Shown: positions 44,254-53,551, counted from the stretch's first letter. The stretch is 64,000 nt of DNA from Acidobacteriota bacterium (GCA_021789895.1 JAJYIU010000011.1:42245-106244), one strand, 5' to 3'. A program made the numbers and translations. Notes: a model not told the origin generated them from the sequence alone.

Positions 44254-44931
44254 ATGAACAAATATGTGATGGAGTTGATTGGAACCTTTTTTTTGGTGCT
44301 GACGGTAGGCTTGACCGTCGTGGGCGGCGGCAGCGGAGTCATTCCGCCGCTGGCCATCGGCACGGTGCTGATGGTCATGGTCTTCGCCGGCGGTCATATC
44401 TCCGGCGCGCATTACAACCCGGCGATTTCGCTCGGGGTCTGGCTGCGCGGCAAAATGGCGGGGAAAGATCTGTTGGCGTATTGGGCATTTCAGCTTGTGG
44501 GAGCCCTGCTGGCGGCGCTGGCGGTGCAGTATTTGCGCGCCGGGGTGCCCATCACTACCATGAATCTGCTGCGCGGCCCGGCGCTGTTGGCGGAATTCCT
44601 ATTCACCTTCGCGCTGGTGCTGGTCGTGATCAGCACCGCCACCGCGAAAGGGACCGAGGGCAATTCCTTTTACGGCCTGGCCATCGGCTTTACCGTCATG
44701 GCCGGCGCTTTCGCCGTGGGCAATATTTCCGGCGGCGCGTTTAATCCCGCCGTGGCGCTGGGCACTTCATTATTAAAACTCTCCGCCTGGTCCCAGCTCT
44801 GGATTTACTGGCTGGCCGAATTTTTGGGTGGAGCTTGCGCCGCCTACGCCTTCCTCTGGATGAGTCCGGCGGACCGTGTAACGCCGGCGGTGTCGGAGAA
44901 AGCGCACGCCGCCGCGCCGGGACGCGAATGA
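44254..44931 (+). CDS. Aquaporin / MIP-family channel
   Basis: A 225-residue inner-membrane water or small-solute channel with six helices and two half-helices. Both NPA motifs are present: GHISGAHYNPAISLGVWLRG and NISGGAFNPAVALGTSL. The first helix is YVMELIGTFFLVLTVGLTVV. Length matches AqpZ-type aquaporins more than glycerol facilitators. GGAAAGCGAGG precedes the ATG at 44254, so the 15 residues upstream in the open frame are excluded. Confidence 0.9.
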   Translation: MNKYVMELIGTFFLVLTVGLTVVGGGSGVIPPLAIGTVLMVMVFAGGHISGAHYNPAISLGVWLRGKMAGKDLLAYWAFQLVGALLAALAVQYLRAGVPITTMNLLRGPALLAEFLFTFALVLVVISTATAKGTEGNSFYGLAIGFTVMAGAFAVGNISGGAFNPAVALGTSLLKLSAWSQLWIYWLAEFLGGACAAYAFLWMSPADRVTPAVSEKAHAAAPGRE

Positions 44932-44948
44932 GCGGCCCTGGGTTCGCG

Positions 44949-44984
44949 CCTCCGGAATACGCATAATTTTACGTATTCCGGAGG
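44949..44984. terminator. Perfect 13-bp hairpin between convergent genes (bidirectional terminator)
   Basis: CCTCCGGAATACG and CGTATTCCGGAGG flank an AT-rich 10-base loop (44962-44971). It lies between the aquaporin stop and the rsmE stop (which abuts it). The stem is very stable, but no long T-tract follows on either strand. Confidence 0.7.
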
Positions 44985-44985
44985 G

Positions 44986-45765
44986 TTATCGCCCGATCGC
45001 CACTGCCGCCAACGCGGTCAGTGGCGCGGTTTCGGCCCGCAGCACCGTGGGCCCCAACGAGATCGGCAGCCAGCCGGCGGCTTCCAGCGCGCTGCATTCC
45101 TCCGCTGCCCAACCGCCCTCCGGCCCGGAGAGGATGCGTATCCAGGGCGGCGGACCTGCCGGAATCTCCGGCTGCCGCCGCAGCCAGGCGCCTAAAGGCT
45201 CGGGGGGAGTCTTTGCGCTCGCCAAGGCATCTCCTTCCGGCTCGCGCAGCCACAGCCGCGCTTCGCTGGCGGCGGCCGGCTCCAAGCCGCTTAAATATTC
45301 CTGCAACGCGACGGGGGCGGCGACCTCGGGCGGGCGGTCGCGTTGGCATTGTTCCGCCGCCGCCAGCGCCAACCGCTGCCAGCGCTCGCGCCGGGCCGCG
45401 GCGGCGCGGGCCAGGTGCGCCTCCGAGCGCCGCGCCAGGATAGGCTGAACGCGCTCCACTCCCAGCTCGACGGCTTTTTCCAGCAGCCATTCCCAGCGGT
45501 GAAAGCGGAAGATCGCCGGCGCCAGCTCCACTACGAGCCGCGGCGCTTCCGCCGGGCGCGATTCCAGCAGCTCCAGCTCGATTTCGCCGCGGCGCACGGC
45601 GCGAATGCGGGCGCGGTGCACGCGGCTTTCCCAGGCTAGCTCGACCTGGTCGCCGGCTACGGCGCGCAGCGAGCGGCCCAGGTGCTCCGCCGCTGCGCCG
45701 CGCAGCCAGGCCAGCGGCGGGCGCACTTCGCTGGGTTGGAATCGCGGCGGCAAGACGGCTCGCAC
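44986..45765 (-). CDS. rsmE: 16S rRNA (uracil-1498-N3)-methyltransferase
   Basis: Methylates U1498 of 16S rRNA using S-adenosylmethionine. The 259-residue SPOUT enzyme has the N-terminal PUA-like domain (HLGRSLRAVAGDQVELAWES). Family motifs follow: WEWLLEKAVELGVERVQPIL, AAAEQCQRDRPPEVAAPVAL, ILSGPEGGWAAEECSALEAA and SLGPTVLRAETAPLTALAAV. The start is a GTG at 45765, only 14 bases after the ppdK stop, so it is expressed in the ppdK transcript. Confidence 0.93.
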   Translation of the reverse strand: MRAVLPPRFQPSEVRPPLAWLRGAAAEHLGRSLRAVAGDQVELAWESRVHRARIRAVRRGEIELELLESRPAEAPRLVVELAPAIFRFHRWEWLLEKAVELGVERVQPILARRSEAHLARAAAARRERWQRLALAAAEQCQRDRPPEVAAPVALQEYLSGLEPAAASEARLWLREPEGDALASAKTPPEPLGAWLRRQPEIPAGPPPWIRILSGPEGGWAAEECSALEAAGWLPISLGPTVLRAETAPLTALAAVAIGR

Positions 45766-45779
45766 TCTGCCGGGCGCGG

Positions 45780-48527
45780 CTAGCGCGTCCGGCCGGCTTC
45801 GGCGGCTTTCTCGCTCAGCGCTTCGGCAGCCGCCGCCTGCGCCGCCGCCAGCCGCGCGGTGAGCACGCGATAGGGCGAGCAGGATACGTAATTCAAGCCG
45901 GCGCGGTGGAAAAATTCGACCGAGGCCGGATCGCCGCCGTGCTCGCCGCAGATGCCGACCTTGAGCTCCGGACGCGTTTTGCGGCCGCTTTCCACCCCCA
46001 TGCGCACCAGCTTGCCGACGCCCTCCTGGTCAATGGTGGCGAAGGGATCCTGCTTGAGCACCCCGGTTTTCAGGTACACCGGCAGAATCTTGCCGATATC
46101 GTCGCGTGAGAAGCCATAGGTGGTCTGCGTCAGGTCGTTGGTGCCGAAGCTGAAGAACTGCGCCTGGGCGGCGATCTCACCCGCCGCCAGCGCCGCCCGC
46201 GGCAGTTCGATCATGGTGCCCACCAGGTAATCCAGCTTGATTCCCGCCTGGCTGAGCACTTCGCCGGCGACGCGGTTGACAATCTCCTTCTGCAGCTCCA
46301 GCTCTTTCGGCGTACCGACCAGCGGAATCATGATTTCCGGGTGCACCTGCTTGCCCTTCCTGGCCAGCGCCACGGCGGCCTCGAAGATGGCCCGCGCCTG
46401 CATTTCGGTGATTTCCGGATAGAGAATGCCCAGCCGGCAGCCGCGCAGTCCGAGCATGGGGTTGAACTCGTGCAGGTCCTCGACCCGCGCCAGCAGTTTG
46501 CGCAGTCCCGCCGCGTCGCGGACGCCGTAATCGGCGTAGCGTTTGCGCAGCTCGCCCGCCAGCTTGCGCTTGGCCGCGCCCGAGGCGGAGGCCAGCTTTT
46601 CCAGATCGACCATGATCTGCTCGCGCGCCGGCAGGAACTCGTGCAGCGGCGGATCGAGCGTGCGGATGGTGACCGGCAGGCCGTCCATTGCCTCGAAGAT
46701 GCCGAGAAAATCGCGGCGCTGCAGCGGCAGCAGGCGCTTCAGCGCCGCCCGGCGCTCTTTTTCGTCCTTGGCGAGAATCATGGCGCGCATGTGTTCGATC
46801 TTGCCCTCGCCGAAAAACATGTGCTCGGTGCGGCACAGCCCGATGCCTTCGGCGCCGAAGCTGCGCGCGGCGCGCGCATCGCGCGGAATGTCGGCGTTGG
46901 CCCGCACGCCCAGCTTGCGGAACGGCTCGGCCCAGCTCATGAATTCGAGCAGCATGGGATCGTTGGGGTCGGCCGGCACGGTGGCGAGTTGCCCGGCATA
47001 AACCTTGCCGCTGGAACCGTCCAGCGATAGCCAGTCGCCTTCCTTCAGCACCTGCTTGCCGATCACCAGCCGCCGTCCCGGCTCATCCACCTGGATGCCG
47101 CTGGCGCCGGCGATGCAGCACTTGCCCATGCCGCGGGTGACGACGGCGGCGTGGCTGGTCATGCCGCCGCGCGAGGTGAGGATGCCGGCGGCGACTTCCA
47201 TGCCGTGGATGTCTTCCGGAGTGGTTTCGCCGCGCACCAGCACCACCGGGCCGCGCTTTTTTTCCACCCACTCGACCGCGGCGGCGGCGGTAAACACCGC
47301 CTGGCCCACCGCCGCGCCGGGCGAGGCGGGCAGGCCGGCAGCGATCGGCTCGGCCTTGGCCAGCGTCTTCGGATCGAAGCGCGGGAACAGCAGCTCGTAG
47401 ATCTGCCCCGCATCCACCCGGAAGATGGCCTCGTCGCGGGTGATCAGGCCCTCGGCGGTCATGTCCATGGCAATCTGCAGCGCGGCGCGGCCGGTGCGCT
47501 TGCCGTTGCGCGTCTGCAGCATGTACAGCTTGCCTTCCTGGATGGTGAATTCGAAATCCTGCACGTCGCGGTAGTGGCGCTCGAGCCGGGTGGTGATCTG
47601 GCGCAACTGCTCGTACACCGCCGGCATGAGCATCTTCAGCTCGGAAATGGGCACCGGCGTGCGGATGCCCGCCACCACGTCCTCGCCCTGGGCGTTCATC
47701 AGGAATTCGCCATAGAAGGCCTTCACCCCGGTGGCTGGATTGCGCGTGAAGCCGACGCCGGTGCCGCTGGTTTCACCCAGATTGCCGAACACCATCGCCT
47801 GCACGTTGGCCGCCGTGCCCAGGTCGTCGGAGATGTTGTTCATGCGGCGGTAATGATAGGCGCGCTCGTTGAACCAGGAGCGGAACACGGCGTCGCGCGC
47901 CATCTGCAGTTGCAGATAGGCGTCTTGCGGAAAATCCCGGCCGGAGTGCTTCTTCACCAGCTTTTTATATTCGGCGATGATCTGCTTCAGGTCTTCGGCG
48001 CGAAGCTCGGTGTCGAGTTGCACCCGCCGCTGCTTCTTTTTCGCGTCGAAGACGCGGTCAAACTCTTTCTTCTCGATTTCCAGCACCACGTTGCCGAACA
48101 TCTGAATCAGCCGGCGGTAGGAATCGTAGGCGAAGCGCGGATTGCGGCTGCGCCGCGCCAGCGCTTCGACGCTGGCGTCGTTGAGGCCGAGATTGAGGAT
48201 GGTATCCATCATCCCGGGCATGGAGAACTTCGCCCCGCTGCGCACGCTGACCAGCAGCGGGTTCTCCCCCGCGCCCAGCTTCTGCCCCTGCAGCGCTTCC
48301 AGCCGCTCCAGGTATTGGCGCATTTCGATGTCAACCTCGGCCGGGGTTTGCCGCCCGGAGCGCATCCACAGGCGGCAGACTTCGGTGGAGATGGTGAAGC
48401 CCGGCGGCACCGGCAGCCCGGCGTTGGTCATTTCGGCCAATCCCGCGCCCTTTCCGCCCAATACGTCCTTCATTTTGCCGTCGCCTTCGGCGCGGCCGCC
48501 GCCAAAAAAGTACAGATATTTCGCCAT
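45780..48527 (-). CDS. ppdK: Pyruvate, phosphate dikinase
   Basis: Interconverts pyruvate, ATP and phosphate with PEP, AMP and PPi. The 915-residue protein shows the ATP-grasp nucleotide domain from the N-terminus (VLGGKGAGLAEMTNAGLPVP, SVRSGAKFSMPGMMDTILNL), the swivelling phosphohistidine domain (ILTSRGGMTSHAAVVTRGMG, His phospho-acceptor), and the PEP-binding barrel (ARSFGAEGIGLCRTEHMFFG, FSFGTNDLTQTTYGFSRDDI, KVGICGEHGGDPASVEFF). GAAAGGTGA precedes the ATG. It is co-transcribed with rsmE. With pyk at 15859, the cell can cycle PEP and pyruvate both ways. Confidence 0.96.
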   Translation of the reverse strand: MAKYLYFFGGGRAEGDGKMKDVLGGKGAGLAEMTNAGLPVPPGFTISTEVCRLWMRSGRQTPAEVDIEMRQYLERLEALQGQKLGAGENPLLVSVRSGAKFSMPGMMDTILNLGLNDASVEALARRSRNPRFAYDSYRRLIQMFGNVVLEIEKKEFDRVFDAKKKQRRVQLDTELRAEDLKQIIAEYKKLVKKHSGRDFPQDAYLQLQMARDAVFRSWFNERAYHYRRMNNISDDLGTAANVQAMVFGNLGETSGTGVGFTRNPATGVKAFYGEFLMNAQGEDVVAGIRTPVPISELKMLMPAVYEQLRQITTRLERHYRDVQDFEFTIQEGKLYMLQTRNGKRTGRAALQIAMDMTAEGLITRDEAIFRVDAGQIYELLFPRFDPKTLAKAEPIAAGLPASPGAAVGQAVFTAAAAVEWVEKKRGPVVLVRGETTPEDIHGMEVAAGILTSRGGMTSHAAVVTRGMGKCCIAGASGIQVDEPGRRLVIGKQVLKEGDWLSLDGSSGKVYAGQLATVPADPNDPMLLEFMSWAEPFRKLGVRANADIPRDARAARSFGAEGIGLCRTEHMFFGEGKIEHMRAMILAKDEKERRAALKRLLPLQRRDFLGIFEAMDGLPVTIRTLDPPLHEFLPAREQIMVDLEKLASASGAAKRKLAGELRKRYADYGVRDAAGLRKLLARVEDLHEFNPMLGLRGCRLGILYPEITEMQARAIFEAAVALARKGKQVHPEIMIPLVGTPKELELQKEIVNRVAGEVLSQAGIKLDYLVGTMIELPRAALAAGEIAAQAQFFSFGTNDLTQTTYGFSRDDIGKILPVYLKTGVLKQDPFATIDQEGVGKLVRMGVESGRKTRPELKVGICGEHGGDPASVEFFHRAGLNYVSCSPYRVLTARLAAAQAAAAEALSEKAAEAGRTR

Positions 48528-48879
48528 GCTTCACCTTTCCCGAAAGTTATGCTGCGGCGCGCATTGCGCGCGCCGCCGTTTGAGCGGCTCGGCCGCGTTT
48601 AGGTTATAGCGCGCATGTGCTTTCGCAGCGGCCCGGCCGCAGCCGGACGCACGGTGAAAAGTTATGGGCGCCGAAAATCTTTAACCGCTATGGGAACGCA
48701 GCCGGTAAAGAATCTCCATCCTTCGGCCCACTCGCGCCGTGCGCGGGTACCCGTTCTCAGGCATAAGCTTCTGTCCGGCTTCGTCCGTTACCGCTTAAAG
48801 ATCAGAATAACAGCAACCCGGCGGCGCCGGCCGCGCGCGGTTTCGCGGCCCGGTGCGCAAACGGATATACTGGTGGATA
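48528..48879. other. Divergent intergenic region
   Basis: About 350 bases between ppdK (minus) and the hydrolase-like gene (plus). I see no gene. It contains the TATACT box at 48866-48871, and a TATAAC-like sequence on the minus strand near 48605 that may serve ppdK. Confidence 0.4.
48866..48871 (+). promoter_or_regulatory. -10 box TATACT, 8 nt before ATG
   Basis: TATACT is followed by eight bases and the ATG at 48880 with no Shine-Dalgarno, predicting a leaderless mRNA. Confidence 0.5.
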
Positions 48880-49776
48880 ATGGCCCGGCTGCTGCGTAAT
48901 TCGGCCATCGCGGTCCTCATCCTGGCGGCGCTCTATCTGGTCTTTTTACGCCTGCAGATGCGCGCCTGGCTGCTGACCCCGGCGCCTTATCCGAGTGGCG
49001 ATTGGACTTCGCTGGCGATGCTGCGCGGCCGGGATATCAGCATCCCCGCGCCTGGCGGCAATCATCTCGATGCCTGGTGGGTGCCGGCCTGGCAGGCCAA
49101 AATCACCACCCTGTTCTTCCACGCCCGCCGCGGCAACATCACCGGCCAGAACGAACGCGTGCTGCGCCTGCGGGCGCTGGATTCGAACGTGCTGCTTGCC
49201 GACTACCGCGGCTACGGCAAAAGCAGCGGCCAGGCGGGCATTGCCGGCGCCTTTGCCGATGGCGAAGCGGTGTACCAGTATGCGGTACAGCAGTTGCACC
49301 TGCCGCCGGCGCGGCTGGTGCTGGATGGCGATGAGTTGGGCAGCGCCGTCGCCGCCTGGCTGGCGGCGCGGCATCCGCAGGTGGGCGGGCTGGTGCTGGA
49401 ATCCCCCTTCCCCAGCTTCCGCCAGTGGGGCGACTCGATCCTTCCCCTGGGCGGCTGGTTCCTGCCCTCTCACCCCAACACCTTGCATGACGTGCGGCGC
49501 TATTCCGGCCCTAAGCTGATTCTCTACGGCACCAGCGACCCCAACCTGCCCGCCTCGCTCTCGCGCCAGGTCTATGACGCGGCATCGCAGCCGAAGTTCC
49601 TGCAGGTGGTCGCCGGCGGCACTCAAAACCATCTGGTGCTGGACGCCGGCGATCAATACGTTGACTGGATGCGGCAGTTCTATCTCGATGCCCATCTCGC
49701 CAGGCCGGAAAAGGCGGCGCCGCCGCCCATGCAGACGCTGCAGATCCTGCGCCCCCGGCCCAAGCCGGCGCATTGA
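48880..49776 (+). CDS. Membrane-anchored alpha/beta-hydrolase-fold protein lacking the nucleophile serine
   Basis: A 298-residue protein: one N-terminal helix (AIAVLILAALYLVFLRL) and an alpha/beta-hydrolase domain like the YfhR/ABHD group. Visible features are LLADYRGYGKSSG, LVLESPFPSFRQWGDSILP, the acid D220 in LILYGTSDPNLP and H251 in GGTQNHLVLD. The nucleophile elbow, normally G-x-S-x-G, reads GDELGSAVAAW, so residue 152 is Glu instead of Ser. The fold should be intact but serine-hydrolase activity is not expected. It may be a binding or scaffold protein. Confidence 0.8.
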   Translation: MARLLRNSAIAVLILAALYLVFLRLQMRAWLLTPAPYPSGDWTSLAMLRGRDISIPAPGGNHLDAWWVPAWQAKITTLFFHARRGNITGQNERVLRLRALDSNVLLADYRGYGKSSGQAGIAGAFADGEAVYQYAVQQLHLPPARLVLDGDELGSAVAAWLAARHPQVGGLVLESPFPSFRQWGDSILPLGGWFLPSHPNTLHDVRRYSGPKLILYGTSDPNLPASLSRQVYDAASQPKFLQVVAGGTQNHLVLDAGDQYVDWMRQFYLDAHLARPEKAAPPPMQTLQILRPRPKPAH

Positions 49777-49826
49777 GCCGCGGCGGAGGATGCCGGCCGC
49801 GGCCCCCCGACTTTATCCCTGTGCGC

Positions 49827-51191
49827 TTAATGCACCGCGGTGATCCGGTTGCGCCGCTCGATCCGGGTCTGCCGCATCTCCATCGCGCCGGAGCGATAGA
49901 CATTGCCGTAATGCGCCGGCGCGGTCGTATGGGCATCGAGCCGGAGCGCTACGCGATTGTCGGTGAAGCGGTTCAGCGCCAGCGTCACCCCGGTGGTCTG
50001 GCTGAGAATCAGCCCGGCGCGATTGCCGAGGAATTCGTTGCCGGAAATCAGGTAGCCGAAGCTGCGCACCGGCGAGGGCGGGCGTAAAAACAGGCGCACG
50101 CCGGCATGGCCGTTGTGATAGAAAAAGTTGTACAACAGCCGGTTGTTTTGGCCGTGCTCGATGGCGGCGCCGTCGTGGCGGTTGTTGTCGGCGCGATTGG
50201 AGGCCAGCGTCAAGTCCCGCGAAAAGCCCAGCCAGAAGCCATAATCGCTGCCGTCGGCGAGATTGCCGATGAAGCGGTTGCCGCGGCTGAAGGTGCATTC
50301 GAAGGCGTTGTGCGGCGAAAAATTAGCGTCGTTGTACGCGATCAGGTTGTCGTCGCTGGCGCGGCCGCCCGGCGCCCGCGAGAGGAAAAATCCGTCCCCC
50401 GAGTGCTGCAGGCTGTTGTGCAGAATCTGGTTGTGGTTGCTGCCTTCCATCAGCAGCATGCCGGCTGAGTCGCAGCCGGCCGAGTACGCCGCGGTCTCGC
50501 AGCGCACGTCCCAGTCGGCATGGTTGCGGACGATGAGATTGTCGGAGGAATCGAACAGCCCGATGCCCCAGCCGGAGTTATGCGAGACCTGGTTCGCCGC
50601 CAGCACCACCCGGCGGGAAAACACCAGCAGGATGCCGTTCTGGCCGGATTCGGCCCGGACGCCGTGAATCCAGGCCCGGCGCACGTTCTCCAGCCACAGC
50701 CCGGCGCCATATTGCCGCCAGGCGCGAAGATGAAAGATATCCACCCAATCGCGGGCGTCGAAATGCCGCGCGGTGGAAACCAGGCGTTGCGCATAGCTCC
50801 CATCGAGATTGACGCCCTCGATCCGCAGCCGCGCGCAATCGCGGCAGACGAGATTGAAGCGGTAGCCGTGGATGGCGCCGCCGTCAATTTCCACGTCCTG
50901 CCGGCCTTCGGCCAGGATGCCGATGCCGCGCCGCGCCTCCGGGCGCGCCGCCCCGCTCTCGATGGTCACGCCGCGTAAATCCAGCTTGAGATGATCGCCG
51001 GCAAGCGTAATCGCCGCCTGTCCGGGCGCGGCCGGAATGCGGTAAACGCCGGGCGCGATGCGCGCGCTGTGGGTCAGGCGCAGCGGCCCCCGCGGGCGCA
51101 GCACCGGCAAAGCCGCCGGCCCCGCCGCCGGCTGTGCCGAAGCAAAGCCCGCGAACAGCAGCAAAACCGCCATGGCAAATTGCGCGCGCAT
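49827..51191 (-). CDS. Secreted right-handed parallel beta-helix protein (NosD/pectate-lyase-like)
   Basis: A 454-residue exported protein. The signal peptide (FAMAVLLLFAGFASAQ) is followed by PbH1/NosD-type coils, each with an Asn/Asp ladder: VEIDGGAIHGYRFNLVCRDC, GWGIGLFDSSDNLIVRNHAD, NHNQILHNSLQHSGDGFFLS, NNRLLYNFFYHNGHAGVRLF and SGNEFLGNRAGLILSQTTGV. Such folds bind or cleave polysaccharides, or sit at the surface. GGAGGG lies four bases before the ATG at 51191, so the longer open frame to 51260 is not used. Confidence 0.85.
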   Translation of the reverse strand: MRAQFAMAVLLLFAGFASAQPAAGPAALPVLRPRGPLRLTHSARIAPGVYRIPAAPGQAAITLAGDHLKLDLRGVTIESGAARPEARRGIGILAEGRQDVEIDGGAIHGYRFNLVCRDCARLRIEGVNLDGSYAQRLVSTARHFDARDWVDIFHLRAWRQYGAGLWLENVRRAWIHGVRAESGQNGILLVFSRRVVLAANQVSHNSGWGIGLFDSSDNLIVRNHADWDVRCETAAYSAGCDSAGMLLMEGSNHNQILHNSLQHSGDGFFLSRAPGGRASDDNLIAYNDANFSPHNAFECTFSRGNRFIGNLADGSDYGFWLGFSRDLTLASNRADNNRHDGAAIEHGQNNRLLYNFFYHNGHAGVRLFLRPPSPVRSFGYLISGNEFLGNRAGLILSQTTGVTLALNRFTDNRVALRLDAHTTAPAHYGNVYRSGAMEMRQTRIERRNRITAVH

Positions 51192-51366
51192 CTTTCCCTC
51201 CCTGCGCCGGCCGTGGCCGGCCCGCGGTACGGATTCAGCCAACTGCGAATCTTTTACCATACCGCTAATGAGCCGGCAGAGCAGCCGGGCGGCGCAGGAT
51301 TCGGATCATTGACGCCGCGGCTGCGCGGCCTGCAGCGCTTTGCGCCCGTGCGAATTCGAGGGGGAT

Positions 51367-52488
51367 TTACAGCGAATTTTCTGAAGCCGGACCGCCGCGC
51401 TGGGCCCGCCAGACGCGGTCCGCCGCCGCGGTGCGCGTCTCGACTCCTAATTTCACGAAGATATTTTCCAGATGTTTCTGCACCGTGCGGACGCTGATGG
51501 CGAGAATCGCCGCAATTTCATAATTGGTCTTCCCCTGCCCCACCCATTGCATCACCTCGATTTCCCGCGGGCTGAGGTCCAACCTCGCGCCGGAAGCGGT
51601 CGCCGGCTCCTCGGCCAGCAGCAGGCAGGTAAATTCTTCCTGCGCCACCCATCGCACCACCAGCCGGCTGCCCTCCCGCTCGAGCACCAGCGGTGAGCAG
51701 GGCTGCAGCCGGTTCATGGCCTCGCGTTGCGCCGCTGCCCAGCGCATCAGGCCGGCGGGAATGCCGCCGCCGCGGCTCCGCGCGACAAAATACTTGTGCA
51801 GCAGCCGTCCGGCGGACTCGGGATAAATCAGCCGCCGGCCGCTCGCATCGAGCACGATCAGCGGCGGCTCCGCCGGCGCGCCGTCCCCCTCGGCGGCGCG
51901 GCGCCGGGCCGCATCCAAGGCCCTGGCATTGTGAAAAGCCTGCACCAGGTGCGGGCGGGCCAGCGCCAGCATCTGGCGCTCGCGCTCGCGGAAATTGCGG
52001 CGCGTGCGGCAGAGAGCGATGCCGATCAGGTTCCGGGCGCCGGTGAGCAGGGTCACGGCCATCTGGTCTTCGATCTCGAACCGGCGGAAATATTGCTGGT
52101 AAAGCCCCAAGCGGTGATAGTCGCGCGGGCTGAGAAAATCGGAAAACTTCAGCACCTCGTCGCTGCCTCCCATCCAGTAGCGCGCAATCAGTGGATGTTC
52201 GGGAACCAGGCGTCCGAACAGCTCTAAATCCTGGTGCGGCTGAAACCAGGCGGTGGCTTGGAATACCGTCAGGCGCACCCCCGCTTGGTCGCGCTCCAAC
52301 TCGTTGTAGCCGATCGGATCGGCGCGCACCAGCCGGGGCAGGTCGGTGATGATTTTTGCGCGGTACTCGGCCAGGCTGCGCGCGGCGTATAGGCGATGGA
52401 GAAAGTCGAGCAGTTGCTGGTAATCGAGAGGCTTCAATGCTTCCATGGGCCATCGCCCGCGCGCGCCGGGCGGCGGCCCGGTACGCAT
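51367..52488 (-). CDS. LuxR-family transcriptional regulator without receiver domain
   Basis: A 373-residue regulator. The N-terminal two-thirds (about 15-290) is a helical, GAF-like sensory region of unknown ligand (QLLDFLHRLYAARSLAEYRA, MAVTLLTGARNLIGIALCRT). The C-terminal helix-turn-helix is DLSPREIEVMQWVGQGKTNY then LAISVRTVQKHLENIFVKLG. A TACAAT box lies eight bases before the ATG at 52488, supporting that start over MEALKPLDY at 52446, which has no ribosome-binding site. It is a solo regulator: no kinase gene is adjacent. Confidence 0.82.
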   Translation of the reverse strand: MRTGPPPGARGRWPMEALKPLDYQQLLDFLHRLYAARSLAEYRAKIITDLPRLVRADPIGYNELERDQAGVRLTVFQATAWFQPHQDLELFGRLVPEHPLIARYWMGGSDEVLKFSDFLSPRDYHRLGLYQQYFRRFEIEDQMAVTLLTGARNLIGIALCRTRRNFRERERQMLALARPHLVQAFHNARALDAARRRAAEGDGAPAEPPLIVLDASGRRLIYPESAGRLLHKYFVARSRGGGIPAGLMRWAAAQREAMNRLQPCSPLVLEREGSRLVVRWVAQEEFTCLLLAEEPATASGARLDLSPREIEVMQWVGQGKTNYEIAAILAISVRTVQKHLENIFVKLGVETRTAAADRVWRAQRGGPASENSL

Positions 52489-52496
52489 GATTGCGT

Positions 52497-52502
52497 ATTG
52501 TA
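52497..52502 (-). promoter_or_regulatory. -10 box TACAAT, 8 nt before the LuxR-type ATG
   Basis: On the minus strand TACAAT is followed by ACGCAATC and the ATG at 52488; no Shine-Dalgarno is present. Confidence 0.5.
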
Positions 52503-52612
52503 AATTCCCCCCCGGCTTGAGTAAACCGGAATGCGGGCGCCCCGGCGCTTTTTTTCAAACCCGCAGGAAGCAACGGCGAAAGGGCTCACGTTTCCAAGCG
52601 TGAATAAAAAAG

Positions 52613-52897
52613 GTGAATGAAACGGACGCAGCCCGGGTGCCCAAGCGTTTCCAGTGCATCCGTGAATTGCTCAAAGTCATCGAACGGCGGGAAGGGCGGA
52701 TCGTCGGCACGCAATCGCTCGGCTACTTCTGGGTCGAATTGGACCAGGACACGCCGCAAACCGCTCGCGCCCGCGGCGGCGATTTTTGGGAGTACCCCAG
52801 GCTTCGCATGCTGTTCTGCACCATGCGGGTGGGCAGTGGCATCCAGCGCGAGGAAAATTTCTTTGGCTTGAGCGGCCGCGCCGGCGCTGGCGATTGA
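52613..52897 (+). CDS. Small hypothetical protein, uncertain
   Basis: A 94-codon frame starting with GTG. Composition looks protein-like (RFQCIRELLKVIERREGRIV, TQSLGYFWVELDQDTPQTAR, DFWEYPRLRMLFCTMRVGSG), but I recognise no family. The ribosome-binding site (AAAAAGG) is only moderate and overlaps the expected spacing. It ends convergently, nine bases from the metallo-hydrolase. It could be a remnant. Confidence 0.35.
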   Translation: MNETDAARVPKRFQCIRELLKVIERREGRIVGTQSLGYFWVELDQDTPQTARARGGDFWEYPRLRMLFCTMRVGSGIQREENFFGLSGRAGAGD

Positions 52898-52906
52898 TGC
52901 GGCCGC

Positions 52907-53551
52907 TCAGATCAGCCGCACCCGCCCGTTGAGAAACGGGTTCTCCGCCCGCTCGCGCCCGATGGTGGTGAACTCGCCGTGGCCGGGCGTGACCGCGGTC
53001 GCGTCCGGCAGCGCCAGCAGCTTCTCGTGCAGCGAGCGCAGCAGCCGCCGGCCGTCGCCACCGGGCAAGTCGGTGCGCCCGACGCTGCCGGCGAACAAGG
53101 TATCGCCGGCAAACAGGTGGGCCTCGCCGGGCTGGTAGAGGCAAACGCTGCCGGGAGTATGGCCGGGCGTTTCCAGCACCTGGAAACTCAAGCTTCCCAG
53201 CCGCAGCGGCTCGCTCTCGCGCAGTCGCAGATCCACCGCGGTCCGCGATGGCGGCGCCAGCCCCAGCCATTGCGCCTGCCAGTCGAGTTGGTCGTAGATG
53301 GGCAGATCGTCGTCGTGCAGCGCCAGCGGCGCGCCGGTGGCCGCCTTCAACTGCGCCGCGCCGCCGATGTGGTCAATGTGGGCGTGCGTCACCGCGATCA
53401 GCCGCGGCGTCAGCCCCGCCTCGCGCACCCGGCGCAGCAGTTCGTCAATTTCATCGCCGGGGTCGATGATCAGCGCCTCGCGCGTGGCCTCGTCGGCGAC
53501 GATGGAGCAGTTGCAGGCCAGCGGCCCGACTGGAAAAGTGATCCGCAGCAT
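52907..53551 (-). CDS. MBL-fold metallo-hydrolase (glyoxalase II-like)
   Basis: A 214-residue zinc hydrolase of the metallo-beta-lactamase fold. The metal motif is AVTHAHIDHIGGAAQL; further ligands are in LETPGHTPGSVCLYQP, FAGDTLFAGSVGRTDLPGGD and AVTPGHGEFTTIGRERAENP. The pattern matches YcbL/hydroxyacylglutathione-hydrolase-like proteins that cleave thioesters. The start at 53551 (MLRITFPVG) matches family N-termini; the 20 upstream codons are low-complexity. It follows secG by 16 bases on the same strand. Confidence 0.9.
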   Translation of the reverse strand: MLRITFPVGPLACNCSIVADEATREALIIDPGDEIDELLRRVREAGLTPRLIAVTHAHIDHIGGAAQLKAATGAPLALHDDDLPIYDQLDWQAQWLGLAPPSRTAVDLRLRESEPLRLGSLSFQVLETPGHTPGSVCLYQPGEAHLFAGDTLFAGSVGRTDLPGGDGRRLLRSLHEKLLALPDATAVTPGHGEFTTIGRERAENPFLNGRVRLI

